A DNA stretch of 64,000 nt from Pseudomonas sp. GD04091 (GCF_029836165.1 NZ_JAOEBG010000020.1:56551-120550); one strand, 5' to 3'. Counted from the stretch's first letter, positions 37,527 to 48,695 are shown. The notes: generated from the letters alone by a model not told the origin. Translations and numbers: made by a program.

Positions 37527-38093
37527 TTAAACCGAAGGTTGGGCCAACGGTGCCGGCGTCGCCCACAAGCTCCCCAGGTTCTGCAACAGCGAACCGGCGA
37601 TCCCCTGCTGCCCCAGGTACTGCAGGATCAGCGGCGCGAACTGGCCGATCATGCCGGTATCCATGCCCAGCGCCTTGAAGGCGTTGTCCAGGTCGTTGCG
37701 GTTCTCCACCTCACCGCCCAGGGCATTGCTCAGGGCCGAACTGTTCTTGTCTTTGCCCAGCAACTGCCCCAGGCCGCCCAATCCACCCAGTGCATTGTTG
37801 CCTGACAGCAGGTCCAGGCCCGGCACGGCCTTGGTCAATTGCCCGTACTCGTCGCCACTGAGGTTGTTGCGCGCCAGCCCCAGCATCGCACCCGCCCCGC
37901 CTACGGCCTGTTCCGGGGTGATCTTCAGTTCGCTGCCCAAGGTGTTGAGCAGGTTGGCCTGCGCCGCAGGCGCCTGCACCTGACCGCTCGGATTCTGCGT
38001 GGCAGAGACCGCATTGGCGACGTCGTTCAGGTTGAAGGCGAACACCGGGCTTGCGGCCAGGGTCATCAGGGTTGCCAGGGTAAGTGCTTTCAT
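37527..38093 (-). CDS. DUF2780-family secreted protein
   Basis: 188 residues with a cleavable signal peptide (1-~19, ending VFAF). The mature chain is helical with LGSELKITPEQAVGGAGAMLG and a Leu/Gly-rich centre, matching the VcgC/VcgE-like DUF2780 family of unknown function. The ATG at 38093 begins the signal peptide; the longer upstream frame crosses a REP and is rejected. Confidence 0.85.
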   Translation of the reverse strand: MKALTLATLMTLAASPVFAFNLNDVANAVSATQNPSGQVQAPAAQANLLNTLGSELKITPEQAVGGAGAMLGLARNNLSGDEYGQLTKAVPGLDLLSGNNALGGLGGLGQLLGKDKNSSALSNALGGEVENRNDLDNAFKALGMDTGMIGQFAPLILQYLGQQGIAGSLLQNLGSLWATPAPLAQPSV

Positions 38094-38190
38094 CGGGACG
38101 GACCTCGTCGGCCGGAATGGCCGGGAAACGAGGGTTGGACTGGGGGCATGGCACTTTGTTCCAGACCGGCCATCGCCGTTCGCCACAAGT

Positions 38191-38220
38191 GCCCTATCGC
38201 GGGCAAGCCCGCGATAGGGC
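38191..38220. repeat. REP palindrome
   Basis: Perfect GCCCTATCGCGGG/CCCGCGATAGGGC inverted repeat with a 4-base loop, just after the fdhA stop. Confidence 0.8.
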
Positions 38221-38227
38221 TCGGCTA

Positions 38228-39427
38228 TCACGCCGCGCTGAAGGTCTTGTGCGGGTCGATCACGAATTTCTTCGGCACGCCCGCGTCGAACTCGCCATAG
38301 CCTTCCGGTGCCTGGTCCAGGCTGATCACCTGCACGCCCACCACTTCGGCGATGTTGATGCGATCCCACATGATCGCCTGCATCAGCTGGCGGTTGTACT
38401 TCATGGTCGGGGTCTGGCCGGTGTGGAAACTGTGCGATTTGGCCCAGCCCAGGCCGAAGCGAATGCTCAGTGCGCCGATCTTGGCGGCGGCATCCACCGC
38501 ACCCGGGTCTTCGGTCACGTACAGGCCCGGGATACCGATCTTGCCGGCCACGCGGGTCACCTGCATCAGCGAGTTGAGCACAGTGGCCGGGGCCTCGTGC
38601 TTGGCGCCTTCATGGCCATGGCCGCGGGCCTCGAAGCCCACCGCGTCGACGGCGCAGTCCACTTCCGGCTCGCCAAGGATGTCGACGATCTGCTCATGCA
38701 AAGGCGTGTCCTTGGACAGATCGACCACCTCGAAGCCCTGGGCCTTGGCGTGGGCCAGGCGGGCCGGGTTGAGGTCGCCGACGATCACGCAGGCGGCGCC
38801 CAGCAAGCGAGCGGAAGCGGCAGCGGCCAGGCCGACCGGGCCTGCGCCGGCGACGTACACGGTGCTGCCCGGGCCCACCCCGGCGGTCACCGCGCCATGG
38901 TAGCCGGTCGGCAGGATGTCTGACAGGCAGGTCAGGTCGCGGATCTTTTCCATGGCCTTGTCGCGGTCGGGCAGTTTCAGCAGGTTGAAGTCGGCGTACG
39001 GCACCAGCACGTACTCGGCCTGGCCGCCGGTCCAGTCGCCCATGTCGACATAGCCATAGGCACCCCCGGCGCGGGCCGGGTTGACGGTGAGGCAGACGCC
39101 GGTGTGCATCTCTTTGCACGAGCGGCAACGGCCGCAGGCGACGTTGAAGGGTACCGACACCAGGTCGCCGATTTTCAGGCGTTCGACATCCCGCCCCATT
39201 TCAATGATTTCACCGGTGATTTCATGGCCCAGAACCAGGCCGACCTGGGCAGTGGTACGGCCACGGACCATGTGCTGGTCGGAGCCGCAGATGTTGGTGG
39301 AAACCACCTTGAGGATGACCCCGTGCTCGATCTTGTTGCCGCGCGGATCCTGCATCTTGGGATAGTCGATCTTCTGCACCTCGACCTTGCCCGCGCCGAG
39401 ATACACCACTCCACGGTTACCAGACAT
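38228..39427 (-). CDS. fdhA: Glutathione-independent formaldehyde dehydrogenase
   Basis: 399-residue zinc-dependent, NAD-linked alcohol dehydrogenase family enzyme that oxidises formaldehyde to formate. Catalytic zinc ligands lie in NICGSDQH and LGHEITGE. The structural zinc loop is in CGRCRSCKEMHTGVC, and the NAD fold in VYVAGAGPVG. Formaldehyde is released by betaine demethylation and sarcosine oxidation, so its place at the end of the sox gene string fits. Confidence 0.94.
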   Translation of the reverse strand: MSGNRGVVYLGAGKVEVQKIDYPKMQDPRGNKIEHGVILKVVSTNICGSDQHMVRGRTTAQVGLVLGHEITGEIIEMGRDVERLKIGDLVSVPFNVACGRCRSCKEMHTGVCLTVNPARAGGAYGYVDMGDWTGGQAEYVLVPYADFNLLKLPDRDKAMEKIRDLTCLSDILPTGYHGAVTAGVGPGSTVYVAGAGPVGLAAAASARLLGAACVIVGDLNPARLAHAKAQGFEVVDLSKDTPLHEQIVDILGEPEVDCAVDAVGFEARGHGHEGAKHEAPATVLNSLMQVTRVAGKIGIPGLYVTEDPGAVDAAAKIGALSIRFGLGWAKSHSFHTGQTPTMKYNRQLMQAIMWDRINIAEVVGVQVISLDQAPEGYGEFDAGVPKKFVIDPHKTFSAA

Positions 39428-39589
39428 GCTCTTACCTCGCTTGATTTGTATTTATGCAGCGGTGGTGGAAAGCGCCGCCGTCCGTGGGCGGCCTGTGTTA
39501 CTGGAATGAGGGGAATTGTGGGCTGGATGGGGGGCGGGGCGGTGACTGGATGCGACAGGCAGATGCCTGTTCACGGCAGGCCAAAAGCC

Positions 39590-39712
39590 GGGGCCGCTGT
39601 GCGGCCCTTTCGCGACACAAGGCCGCTCCCACAAGGCCAGCGCAGCCCTTGGGACTTGCGCTGTACCTGTAGGAGCGGCCTTGTGTCGCGAAAGGGCTGC
39701 AAAGCAGCCCCA
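39590..39712. repeat. Paired REP element between purU and fdhA
   Basis: Two inverted copies (GGGCCGCTGTGCGGCCC with CGCGACACAAGGCCGCTCCC, and the reverse) around a ~30-base centre. They split fdhA from the upstream purU. Confidence 0.85.
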
Positions 39713-39715
39713 ATG

Positions 39716-40573
39716 TCAAAGCACCACAGTCCGATTGGCGTTGAGGAACACCCGCCGCTCGATGTGATAACCGACAGCCCGCGCCAGGGTCAGGCACTCG
39801 ATATCGCGCCCCTTGGCGATCAGGTCCTCGGGATAGTGCGCATGGTCCACCACCTCGACGCCCTGGGCGATGATCGGCCCTTCGTCCAGGTCGTTGTTGA
39901 TGTAGTGCGCGGTGGCGCCGACCATCTTCACGCCCTTGTTGTAGGCCTGGTGATATGGCTTGGCGCCCTTGAACCCCGGCAGCAACGAGTGGTGGATATT
40001 GATCGCCCAGCCATCCAGCCGCCGGCACAACTCGGGCGACAGCACCTGCATGTAGCGGGCGAGGATCACCAGTTCCGCGCCGGTCTGCTCGATCACCTGC
40101 AAGACCTTGCGCTCCTGCGCCGGCTTGTCGTTCGGGTCGAGGGCGAAGTGGTAGTAGGGGATCTTGTGCCAGTGCGCCAGCGGTTCGAGGTCGGGGTGGT
40201 TGGACACCACCGCGACCACATCCATGGCCAGCTGGCCGATGCGCTGGCGGTACAGCAGGTCGTTCAGGCAGTGGTCGGCCTTGGACACCATGATCACCAC
40301 CTTGGGGCGGTGGTTCGGCGCGGTCAGCTCGAAGGCCATGCCGAAGGCTTCGCTGCGCTCGGCAAGGTCTGCGCGAAAACCCTCTTCATCGAAGCCTTCC
40401 GGTACACGAAACTCCACACGGATGAAGAACCGTCCCGACAACCGGTCATCGAAGGAATGGTGCTCGGTGACGTAGCAGCGCTGCTCGTAGAGGTGACGCG
40501 TCACCACATCGACCGTGCCGAGCATGCTCGGGCAGTCGGCAGTGAGAATCCAGGTGTCCGGTGCCCGACTCAT
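39716..40573 (-). CDS. purU: Formyltetrahydrofolate deformylase
   Basis: 285 residues. An N-terminal ACT domain (about 5-85, CPSMLGTVDVVTRHL) senses one-carbon/amino acid status. The C-terminal formyltransferase-like domain carries the NIHHSLLPGFKGAKPY motif and the catalytic Asp in NNDLDEGPII. It hydrolyses 10-formyl-THF to formate and THF, regenerating folate for sarcosine oxidation. It lies 12 bases after soxG and is surely co-transcribed. Confidence 0.94.
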   Translation of the reverse strand: MSRAPDTWILTADCPSMLGTVDVVTRHLYEQRCYVTEHHSFDDRLSGRFFIRVEFRVPEGFDEEGFRADLAERSEAFGMAFELTAPNHRPKVVIMVSKADHCLNDLLYRQRIGQLAMDVVAVVSNHPDLEPLAHWHKIPYYHFALDPNDKPAQERKVLQVIEQTGAELVILARYMQVLSPELCRRLDGWAINIHHSLLPGFKGAKPYHQAYNKGVKMVGATAHYINNDLDEGPIIAQGVEVVDHAHYPEDLIAKGRDIECLTLARAVGYHIERRVFLNANRTVVL

Positions 40574-40585
40574 GGGTAATGCTCC

Positions 40586-41218
40586 TTATGCCTCGATGGC
40601 CAGGCCGTATTCGGCCGACGCGTCCTGCAGCCACAGCCACCAGTAGTCGGAGAAGCTGCGGCGGATCACCAGCTCCCAGGTGTCCTCGGCGGTGCGGCGG
40701 ATCACCAGTTGCGACTTGGCGAACACGGTGCCGACGGCCTTGCCGACCGGGAAGTTGTTCGGATGCACATCATAGCTGGTGGACTTCATCAGCACCTCGC
40801 GCACGTTGGCGCCGCGCAGCTCGAGCAGGGTCTGCCCGCCGCTGACGTTGACCACCTGGATATGCTGGCCGTCGAGGGCGTCGCGCAGCTTCTGCTCGAC
40901 GGCGAACTCCTGGCCGCCGGGGACGATCAGCAGGTACTCGTCCGGGCCCATCCACTGCAGCGACATCTCGCCATTGGCGACCACGGTCAGGGCCACCGGC
41001 AGCTCCAGGCCGAGGGCCTTGTGCACGCCGCCGGCGAAGGCCGGGTCGTGGCCGTCGCCACGCAGCGTCAGGTGGCCGAGGAGTTTCTTCTCGCGCAGGG
41101 TCACGCCTGCGTTCTTGCGGCCCTTGCCGACCAGGCTGGCCAGGTCGGCGTGGTGCAGCGGCGACTGGGCCTTGGCGTCGGTGCCTGGGTTTTGCTGGAA
41201 GACGTTGATAGCGCTCAT
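40586..41218 (-). CDS. soxG: Sarcosine oxidase gamma subunit
   Basis: 210-residue structural subunit of heterotetrameric sarcosine oxidase, with GcvT-like features (LHHADLASLVGKG near the N-terminus, QWMGPDEYLLIVPGG in the middle). It is separated from soxA by a REP pair, so its expression may be lower or separately tuned. Confidence 0.93.
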   Translation of the reverse strand: MSAINVFQQNPGTDAKAQSPLHHADLASLVGKGRKNAGVTLREKKLLGHLTLRGDGHDPAFAGGVHKALGLELPVALTVVANGEMSLQWMGPDEYLLIVPGGQEFAVEQKLRDALDGQHIQVVNVSGGQTLLELRGANVREVLMKSTSYDVHPNNFPVGKAVGTVFAKSQLVIRRTAEDTWELVIRRSFSDYWWLWLQDASAEYGLAIEA

Positions 41219-41279
41219 TTATTACCTGCCTTGAATGCCTGTTCGTCGAAGAGACGCAGCTTTTCGACTGAATCCATCG

Positions 41280-41370
41280 CCCCTATCGCTGGCAAGCCAG
41301 CTCCCACAGGGACCGCGTGAACTCCGAAATCTGCTCCGATCCTGTGGGAGCCGGCTTGCCGGCGATAAGG
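41280..41370. repeat. Paired REP element between soxA and soxG
   Basis: Inverted copies (ATCGCTGGCAAGCCAGCTCCCACAG against CTGTGGGAGCCGGCTTGCCGGCGAT) inside the sox operon. Confidence 0.85.
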
Positions 41371-41398
41371 CCTGGCCTGCCCCCACAGGCGCCTGGAA

Positions 41399-44300
41399 TC
41401 AAACGTTCTGCCGCTCACCCTTCGGATCGAAGAACACCGAAGACACGATTTCGGCCTCGATCACGCTGCCGTCGGCCTGCGGCGAATACACCCGCTCGCC
41501 CAGGCGCTTGAGGCCACCCTTGACCACGCCCATGGCGAACGAATAGCCCAGGGAGTTGGCCGCGTAGCTGGAAGTGACGTGACCGACCATGTCCATCGGG
41601 ATCGGCTGCTTGGGATCGAACACCAGCTGGGCGCCCTCGGGCAGCCAAACATTCGGGTCGACCGGCTTGAGGCCGACCAGCTGCTTGCGGTTCTCGCGCA
41701 CGGTGTCCTCGCGGTTCATGCCACGCAGGCCAATCCACGAGAACGGCTTGTTGCGGCCCACGCACCAGCTCATGTTGAGGTCGTCCGGGGTCATCGAGCC
41801 GTCGGTGTCCTGGCCGACGATGATGAAGCCCTTCTCGGCGCGCAACACGTGCATGGTCTCGGTGCCATAGGGAGTGAGGTTGTACTTCTTGCCCGCCTCG
41901 ACGATCTGCTCCAGCACGCCCATGGCGTAGTTGGCCTGCACGTTGATCTCGTACGACAGCTCGCCGGTGAACGAGATGCGGAACACCCGCGCCGGCACAC
42001 CGCCGACCAGGCCTTCCTTCCAGCTCATGAACGGGAAGCCTTCCTTGTCCAGGTCGATGTCGCTGACCCCGGCCAGCAGCTTGCGGCTGTTGGGGCCGGA
42101 CAGGGTCATGGTCGCCCAGTGGTCGGTGACCGAGGTGAAGTACACCTTCATCTCTGGCCATTCGGTCTGGTGGTACAGCTCCAGCCACTGCAGCACACGG
42201 GCGGCGCCGCCGGTGGTGGTGGTCATGATGAAATGGTTGTCGCCGACGCAGGCGGTGACGCCGTCGTCGAAGACCATGCCGTCTTCCTTGCACATCAGGC
42301 CATAGCGGGCCTTGCCCACGTCGAGCTTGGTCCAGGCGTTGGTGTAAATGCGGTTGAGGAATTCGCGCGCGTCCGGGCCCTGGATATCGATCTTGCCCAG
42401 GGTCGAGGCGTCCAGCAGGCCGACGCTGTCGCGCACGGCCTTGCACTCGCGGGCCACGGCGGCATGAATGTCTTCACCGGCTTTCGGGAAGTACCACGGC
42501 CGCTTCCACTGGCCGACGTCCTCGAACTCGGCGCCGTTCTTGATGTGCCAGGCATGCAGGGCGGTGAAGCGCACCGGCTCGAACAGGTGGCCGCAGTGCC
42601 GGCCCGCCACCGCGCCGAAGGTCACCGGCGTGTAGTTGGGGCGGAACATGGTGGTGCCCATTTCCGGGATGCCTATCCCGAGCGAGCGGGCGGCGATGGC
42701 CAGGCCGTTGATGTTGCCCAGCTTGCCCTGGTCGGTGCCGAAGCCCAGCGCGGTGTAGCGCTTGACGTGCTCGACCGACTCGAAGCCCTCGCGGGTGGCC
42801 AGCTCGATGGCGGCGGCGGTGACGTCGTTCTGCTGGTCGACGAACTGCTTCGGCGCACGGGCGGTGCCCTTGTCGTGAGGCACCTGGAACAGCGCCACGG
42901 TGGCCTCTTCCTTGCGCGCCAGGGTTTTCGGCAGGGTACCGGCGCTGGCCTTGAAGCCGGCCTCGGTGGCGGCGCGCGCGCCACCTTCGAAGCCGTCGGC
43001 GATCACATCAGCGAGGGCATAGACACCGTTCACGCCACCGACGCACACGCGCTTCTGCGGAGCGTCGCCCGGCACGAAGCCGAGGATGTCTTCGCGCCAC
43101 ACCGGGCGACCGCCCAGGTGCGAGGCCAGGTGGACCACCGGGCTGTAACCACCGGAGGTGGCGATCAGATCGCAGTCCAGGGTTTCGCCGGGGCTGGTGA
43201 CCTTGTGCGCCTGCACATCGATGGCGGCCACGCGGGCGCCGGTGACGTGCTTGCTGCCCTTGGCCTCGATCACCGCGCTGGAGGTGAGGATGCGGATACC
43301 TTTGGCGCGTGCCTCTTCGACCAGCGAGCCACGCGGGTTGTGGCGGGCGTCGGCGATGGCGACCACCTGCAGCCCGGCGTCGTGCCAGTCCAGCGCGGCG
43401 CGGTAGGCGTGGTCGTTGTTGGTCGACAGCACCAGCTTGCGACCCGGGGCCACGCCATAGCGGCGCACGTAGGTGGAGACGGCGCCAGCGAGCATGTTGC
43501 CCGGCAGGTCGTTGTTGCCGTACACCAGTGGTCGCTCGTGGGCGCCAGCGGCCAGCACCACCCGGTTGGCGCGCACGCGGTGCACGCGCTGGCGCACCTG
43601 GCCGATCGGCGCACGATCGCCGAGGTGGTCGGTGAGGCGCTCGTGGATGGTGAGGAAGTTGTGGTCGTGGTAGCCGTTGACCGTGCTGCGCGGCAGCAGG
43701 GTGACTTCCGGCAGGCTCTCCAGCTCGGCCACCACGGCGGCGACCCAGTCGGCCGCGGGCTTGCCATCGAGGGTTTCGCGGGTGTCCAGCAGGCTGCCGC
43801 CGAACTCTTCCTGCTCGTCGGCCAGGATCACCCGGGCGCCGCTGCGGGCAGCGGCGAGCGCCGCAGCCAGGCCAGCGGGGCCGGCGCCGACGATCAGCAC
43901 GTCGCAGTGCTGGTTCATGTAGTCGTAGCTGTCCGGATCGTTCTGCAGCGGCGCACGGCCCAGGCCCGCCGCCTTGCGGATGTACTTCTCGTAGGTCATC
44001 CAGAACGACTTGGGATACATGAAGGTCTTGTAGTAGAACCCCGGCGGCATCATGTTGCCGCCGACCTTGCCGATGATGCCCATCATGTCGTTGTTGACGT
44101 TCGGCCAGCCGTTGGTGCTGGTGGCCACCAGGCCGGCATAGAGGGCCTGCTGGGTGGCGCGCACGTTGGGGATCTGGGTGGCTTCGCTGGCGCCGATCTG
44201 CAGGATGGCGTTCGGCTCCTCGGTGCCGGCGGCGATGATCCCGCGCGGGCGCGAGTACTTGAAGCTGCGCCCGACGATGTCGACGCCGTTGGCCAGCAGC

Positions 44301-44416
44301 GCGGCGGCCAGGGTGTCGCCGGCATAGCCCTGGTAGGTCTTGCCGTTGAAGCTGAAGTTCAGCACCTTGCTGCGGTCGATACGGCCGCCGCTGGCGAGGC
44401 GATAGGTCTGGCTCAT
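41399..44416 (-). CDS. soxA: Sarcosine oxidase alpha subunit
   Basis: 1005 residues. An N-terminal ferredoxin-like/H2FD domain (15-~100, with RSFKYSRPRGI) precedes a FAD/NAD-binding oxidoreductase domain with VGAGPAGLAAALAAA near 175. The C-terminal GcvT-like folate-binding domain (about 610-1000) accepts the methylene group to form 5,10-methylene-THF. It overlaps soxD by 4 bases. Confidence 0.95.
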   Translation of the reverse strand: MSQTYRLASGGRIDRSKVLNFSFNGKTYQGYAGDTLAAALLANGVDIVGRSFKYSRPRGIIAAGTEEPNAILQIGASEATQIPNVRATQQALYAGLVATSTNGWPNVNNDMMGIIGKVGGNMMPPGFYYKTFMYPKSFWMTYEKYIRKAAGLGRAPLQNDPDSYDYMNQHCDVLIVGAGPAGLAAALAAARSGARVILADEQEEFGGSLLDTRETLDGKPAADWVAAVVAELESLPEVTLLPRSTVNGYHDHNFLTIHERLTDHLGDRAPIGQVRQRVHRVRANRVVLAAGAHERPLVYGNNDLPGNMLAGAVSTYVRRYGVAPGRKLVLSTNNDHAYRAALDWHDAGLQVVAIADARHNPRGSLVEEARAKGIRILTSSAVIEAKGSKHVTGARVAAIDVQAHKVTSPGETLDCDLIATSGGYSPVVHLASHLGGRPVWREDILGFVPGDAPQKRVCVGGVNGVYALADVIADGFEGGARAATEAGFKASAGTLPKTLARKEEATVALFQVPHDKGTARAPKQFVDQQNDVTAAAIELATREGFESVEHVKRYTALGFGTDQGKLGNINGLAIAARSLGIGIPEMGTTMFRPNYTPVTFGAVAGRHCGHLFEPVRFTALHAWHIKNGAEFEDVGQWKRPWYFPKAGEDIHAAVARECKAVRDSVGLLDASTLGKIDIQGPDAREFLNRIYTNAWTKLDVGKARYGLMCKEDGMVFDDGVTACVGDNHFIMTTTTGGAARVLQWLELYHQTEWPEMKVYFTSVTDHWATMTLSGPNSRKLLAGVSDIDLDKEGFPFMSWKEGLVGGVPARVFRISFTGELSYEINVQANYAMGVLEQIVEAGKKYNLTPYGTETMHVLRAEKGFIIVGQDTDGSMTPDDLNMSWCVGRNKPFSWIGLRGMNREDTVRENRKQLVGLKPVDPNVWLPEGAQLVFDPKQPIPMDMVGHVTSSYAANSLGYSFAMGVVKGGLKRLGERVYSPQADGSVIEAEIVSSVFFDPKGERQNV

Positions 44417-44748
44417 ACTTTTTCCCCTTGGCCCTTGGCGGTCGCTGGCGCGGTGCTCTGTTTCGAGGCGGCGGTGACCTGTGGCTTCTCGCCGATCTTG
44501 TAGGTTTCCAGGATCTCGTAGGTCACGGTGTCACGGGTGACGTTGAAGTACTGGCGGCAGCCGGCGACGTGGTCCCACAGCTCGTGGTGGATGCCGCGCG
44601 GGTTGTCGCGGAAGAACATGTAGGTGCCCCACTCCTCGTCGGAGCAGGCGTTGGGGTCCAGCGGGCGGGCGATGTGCGCCTGGCCCGATGCGTGGAATTC
44701 TTCCTCGGAGCGCAGCTCGCCGCAGTGGGGACAGAAGATTTGCAACAT
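44413..44748 (-). CDS. soxD: Sarcosine oxidase delta subunit
   Basis: 111-residue zinc-binding subunit. CPHCGELRSEEEF at the N-terminus and a further Cys in VAGCRQYFNV provide metal ligands. The C-terminal ~25 residues are Lys/Ala-rich and unstructured. It is 16 bases after soxB. Confidence 0.94.
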   Translation of the reverse strand: MLQIFCPHCGELRSEEEFHASGQAHIARPLDPNACSDEEWGTYMFFRDNPRGIHHELWDHVAGCRQYFNVTRDTVTYEILETYKIGEKPQVTAASKQSTAPATAKGQGEKV

Positions 44749-44764
44749 GACGGTTGTCTCCGGG

Positions 44765-46015
44765 TCAGTGGGCGACGGCAGCGGCGCCGTGTTCGTCGAT
44801 CAGCGCACCGTTGTAGAAACGGTCGATGGAGAAAGGCGCGGCCAGCGGATGCATCTCGCCCTTGGCCAGGCTCGCGGCGAACACGTTGCCCGAGCCCGGG
44901 GTGGCCTTGAAGCCGCCGGTGCCCCAGCCGCAGTTGAAGAACATGTTCTTCACCGGGGTCTTGGAGATGATCGGGCAGGCGTCGGGGGTGGTGTCGACGA
45001 TGCCGCCCCACTGGCGGTTCATGCGCACACGGGAAAGGATCGGGAACATCTCGACGATCGCCTGCAGGGTGTGCTCGATGATCGGGTACGAGCCGCGCTG
45101 GCCGTAGCCGACCCAGCCGTCGATACCGGCGCCGATCACCAGGTCGCCCTTGTCGGACTGGCTGATGTAGCCGTGCACGGCGTTGGACATGATCACGCTG
45201 TCGATGATCGGCTTGATCGGCTCCGACACCAGCGCCTGCAGCGGGTGCGACTCCAGGGGCAGGCGGAAACCGGCCAGCTTGGCCATGTGCCCGGAATTGC
45301 CGGCGGTGACCACGCCGACACGCTTGGCGCCGATGAAGCCCTTGTTGGTTTCGACGCCGATCACGGCGCCGTTCTCTTTGCGAAAGCCGATCACCTCGGT
45401 CTGCTGGATCAGGTCCACGCCCAGGGCGTCGGCGGCACGAGCGAAGCCCCAGGCCACGGCGTCGTGACGGGCCACGCCGCCACGCCGCTGCACGGTGGCG
45501 CCGAGGATCGGGTAGCGGGTGTTCTTCGAGCAGTCCAGGTACGGGATCTCGGCCGCGACCTGCTCGGTGCGGATCAGCTCGCCATCGACGCCGTTGAGGC
45601 GGTTGGCGTTGACCCGGCGCTCGGAGTCGCGAATGTCCTGCAGGGTGTGGCACAGGTTGTACACGCCGCGCTGGGAGAACATCACGTTGTAGTTGATGTC
45701 CTGGGACAGACCCTCCCACAGCTTCATGGCGTGCTCGTACAGGTGCGCCGACTCGTCCCACAGGTAGTTGGAACGCACGATGGTGGTGTTGCGGGCGGTG
45801 TTGCCGCCGCCCAGGTAGCCCTTTTCGACAACCGCCACGTTGGTGATGCCGTGCTCCTTCGCCAGGTAGTAGGCAGTGGCCAGGCCATGGCCGCCACCGC
45901 CGACGATGACCACGTCGTAGACCTTCTTGGGCGTCGGCGTGCGCCACATGCGCTGCCAGTTCTCGTGGTGGCTGAGGGAGTGCTTGAAGAGGCCGAAGCC
46001 TGAATAACGTTGCAT
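44765..46015 (-). CDS. soxB: Sarcosine oxidase beta subunit
   Basis: 416-residue flavoprotein subunit carrying the covalent FMN site and the sarcosine-oxidising FAD fold (VVIVGGGGHGLATAYYL near 40). The start MQRYSGFG at 46015 matches the family; a frame-extending ATG at 46030 is less likely. First sox gene downstream of glyA, with a 15-base gap to the glyA stop. Confidence 0.94.
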   Translation of the reverse strand: MQRYSGFGLFKHSLSHHENWQRMWRTPTPKKVYDVVIVGGGGHGLATAYYLAKEHGITNVAVVEKGYLGGGNTARNTTIVRSNYLWDESAHLYEHAMKLWEGLSQDINYNVMFSQRGVYNLCHTLQDIRDSERRVNANRLNGVDGELIRTEQVAAEIPYLDCSKNTRYPILGATVQRRGGVARHDAVAWGFARAADALGVDLIQQTEVIGFRKENGAVIGVETNKGFIGAKRVGVVTAGNSGHMAKLAGFRLPLESHPLQALVSEPIKPIIDSVIMSNAVHGYISQSDKGDLVIGAGIDGWVGYGQRGSYPIIEHTLQAIVEMFPILSRVRMNRQWGGIVDTTPDACPIISKTPVKNMFFNCGWGTGGFKATPGSGNVFAASLAKGEMHPLAAPFSIDRFYNGALIDEHGAAAVAH

Positions 46016-46030
46016 GGTGTTCTGCTCCAC

Positions 46031-47284
<1,254 letters not shown>

Positions 47285-47422
47285 CGTGTATCTCCCGGCA
47301 GCGATCGTTTCTTGTCTGGTGAGGGTTTTCCCACCCTTTGCGGCGATGGTATGACCGGGCACGGGGGCACAGATGCCTGCGCGCGCCTTGCAATGGCGCG
47401 TTTACGACATTGGCTGCAGTGT

Positions 47423-47476
47423 TCGCCTGTGCCGGCCTCTTCGCGGGTTTACCCGCGAAGAGGCCGGCACAGGCGA
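47423..47476. repeat. Long perfect palindrome between glyA and ltaE
   Basis: Perfect 27-bp inverted repeat (TCGCCTGTGCCGGCCTC… paired with …GAGGCCGGCACAGGCGA), centred at 47449/47450, containing a REP core. It sits between divergent genes, so it is not a terminator for either. Confidence 0.85.
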
Positions 47477-47556
47477 CGCAGGCATGGGCCTGTATAGGCA
47501 ACCGCCAAATCGATGGTTTAGAGTGCGTTCCTGCGTCGTACAAAAGGACAGGCGTC

Positions 47557-48597
47557 ATGACCGACAACAACCAACAATTCGCCAGCGACAACTACTCCGG
47601 CATCTGCCCCGAAGCCTGGGCCGCGATGGAAAAGGCCAACCACGGTCACGAGCGTGCCTACGGCGACGACCAGTGGACCGAGCGGGCCTCGGAATACTTC
47701 CGCAAGCTGTTCGAGACCGACTGCGAGGTGTTCTTCGCCTTCAACGGCACCGCCGCCAACTCCCTGGCCCTGGCCTCGCTGTGCCAGAGCTACCACAGCG
47801 TGATCTGCTCCGAGACCGCCCACGTCGAGACCGACGAATGCGGCGCGCCGGAGTTCTTTTCCAACGGCTCCAAGCTGCTCACCGCGGCCAGCGTCAACGG
47901 CAAGCTGACGCCCCAGTCGATCCGCGAAGTCGCGCTCAAGCGCCAGGACATCCACTACCCCAAGCCACGCGTGGTGACCATCACCCAGGCCACCGAAGTG
48001 GGCACCGTGTACCGCCCCGACGAGCTCAACGCGATCAGCGCCACTTGTAAAGAGCTGGGCCTGAACCTGCACATGGACGGCGCGCGCTTCACCAATGCCT
48101 GCGCGTTCCTCGGCTGCTCGCCGGCCGAGCTGACCTGGAAGGCCGGCGTCGATGTGCTGTGCTTCGGCGGCACCAAGAACGGCATGGCGGTGGGCGAAGC
48201 GATCCTGTTCTTCAACCGCGACCTGGCCGACGATTTCGACTACCGCTGCAAGCAGGCCGGGCAACTGGCGTCGAAAATGCGCTTCCTGTCGGCGCCGTGG
48301 GTCGGGCTGCTCGAAGACGGCGCCTGGATGCGCCATGGCCGGCACGCCAACCACTGCGCGCAGCTGCTGGCATCGCTGGTGAGTGACTTGCCGGGTGTCG
48401 AGCTGATGTTCCCGGTGGAGGCCAACGGGGTGTTCCTGCAGATGCCGGAGCACGCGCTGGAGGCCCTGCGCAACAAGGGCTGGCGCTTCTATACCTTCAT
48501 CGGCAGCGGTGGGGCGCGGTTCATGTGTTCGTGGGATACCCAGGAAGCCCGGGTGCGGGAACTGGCGGCGGATATCCGCGCGATCTTCAATGCCTGA
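47557..48597 (+). CDS. ltaE: Low-specificity L-threonine aldolase
   Basis: 346-residue PLP enzyme splitting L-threonine/allo-threonine into glycine and acetaldehyde. The cofactor Lys is in CFGGTKNGMA; HMDGARFTNAC is the other conserved block. An AAAAGGA site precedes the ATG. Divergent from glyA, another glycine-handling gene. Confidence 0.93.
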   Translation: MTDNNQQFASDNYSGICPEAWAAMEKANHGHERAYGDDQWTERASEYFRKLFETDCEVFFAFNGTAANSLALASLCQSYHSVICSETAHVETDECGAPEFFSNGSKLLTAASVNGKLTPQSIREVALKRQDIHYPKPRVVTITQATEVGTVYRPDELNAISATCKELGLNLHMDGARFTNACAFLGCSPAELTWKAGVDVLCFGGTKNGMAVGEAILFFNRDLADDFDYRCKQAGQLASKMRFLSAPWVGLLEDGAWMRHGRHANHCAQLLASLVSDLPGVELMFPVEANGVFLQMPEHALEALRNKGWRFYTFIGSGGARFMCSWDTQEARVRELAADIRAIFNA

Positions 48598-48603
48598 CAG
48601 TCC

Positions 48604-48670
48604 GCATCGCCGGCAAGCCGGCTCCCACAGGGTGATGCGATCCCCTGTGGGAGCCGGCTTGCCGGCGAAA
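48604..48670. repeat. Paired REP element between ltaE and the chemoreceptor
   Basis: ATCGCCGGCAAGCCGGCTCC and its inverted copy around a short centre; located between convergent gene ends. Confidence 0.85.
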
Positions 48671-48695
48671 CGAGCGCAACGCGCTCGCCTGTGAT

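Noticed and set aside
41579..44503. 974-codon plus-strand frame opposite soxA
   Set aside because: Shadow of soxA; composition is Val/Gly/Ala/His-rich with no domain.
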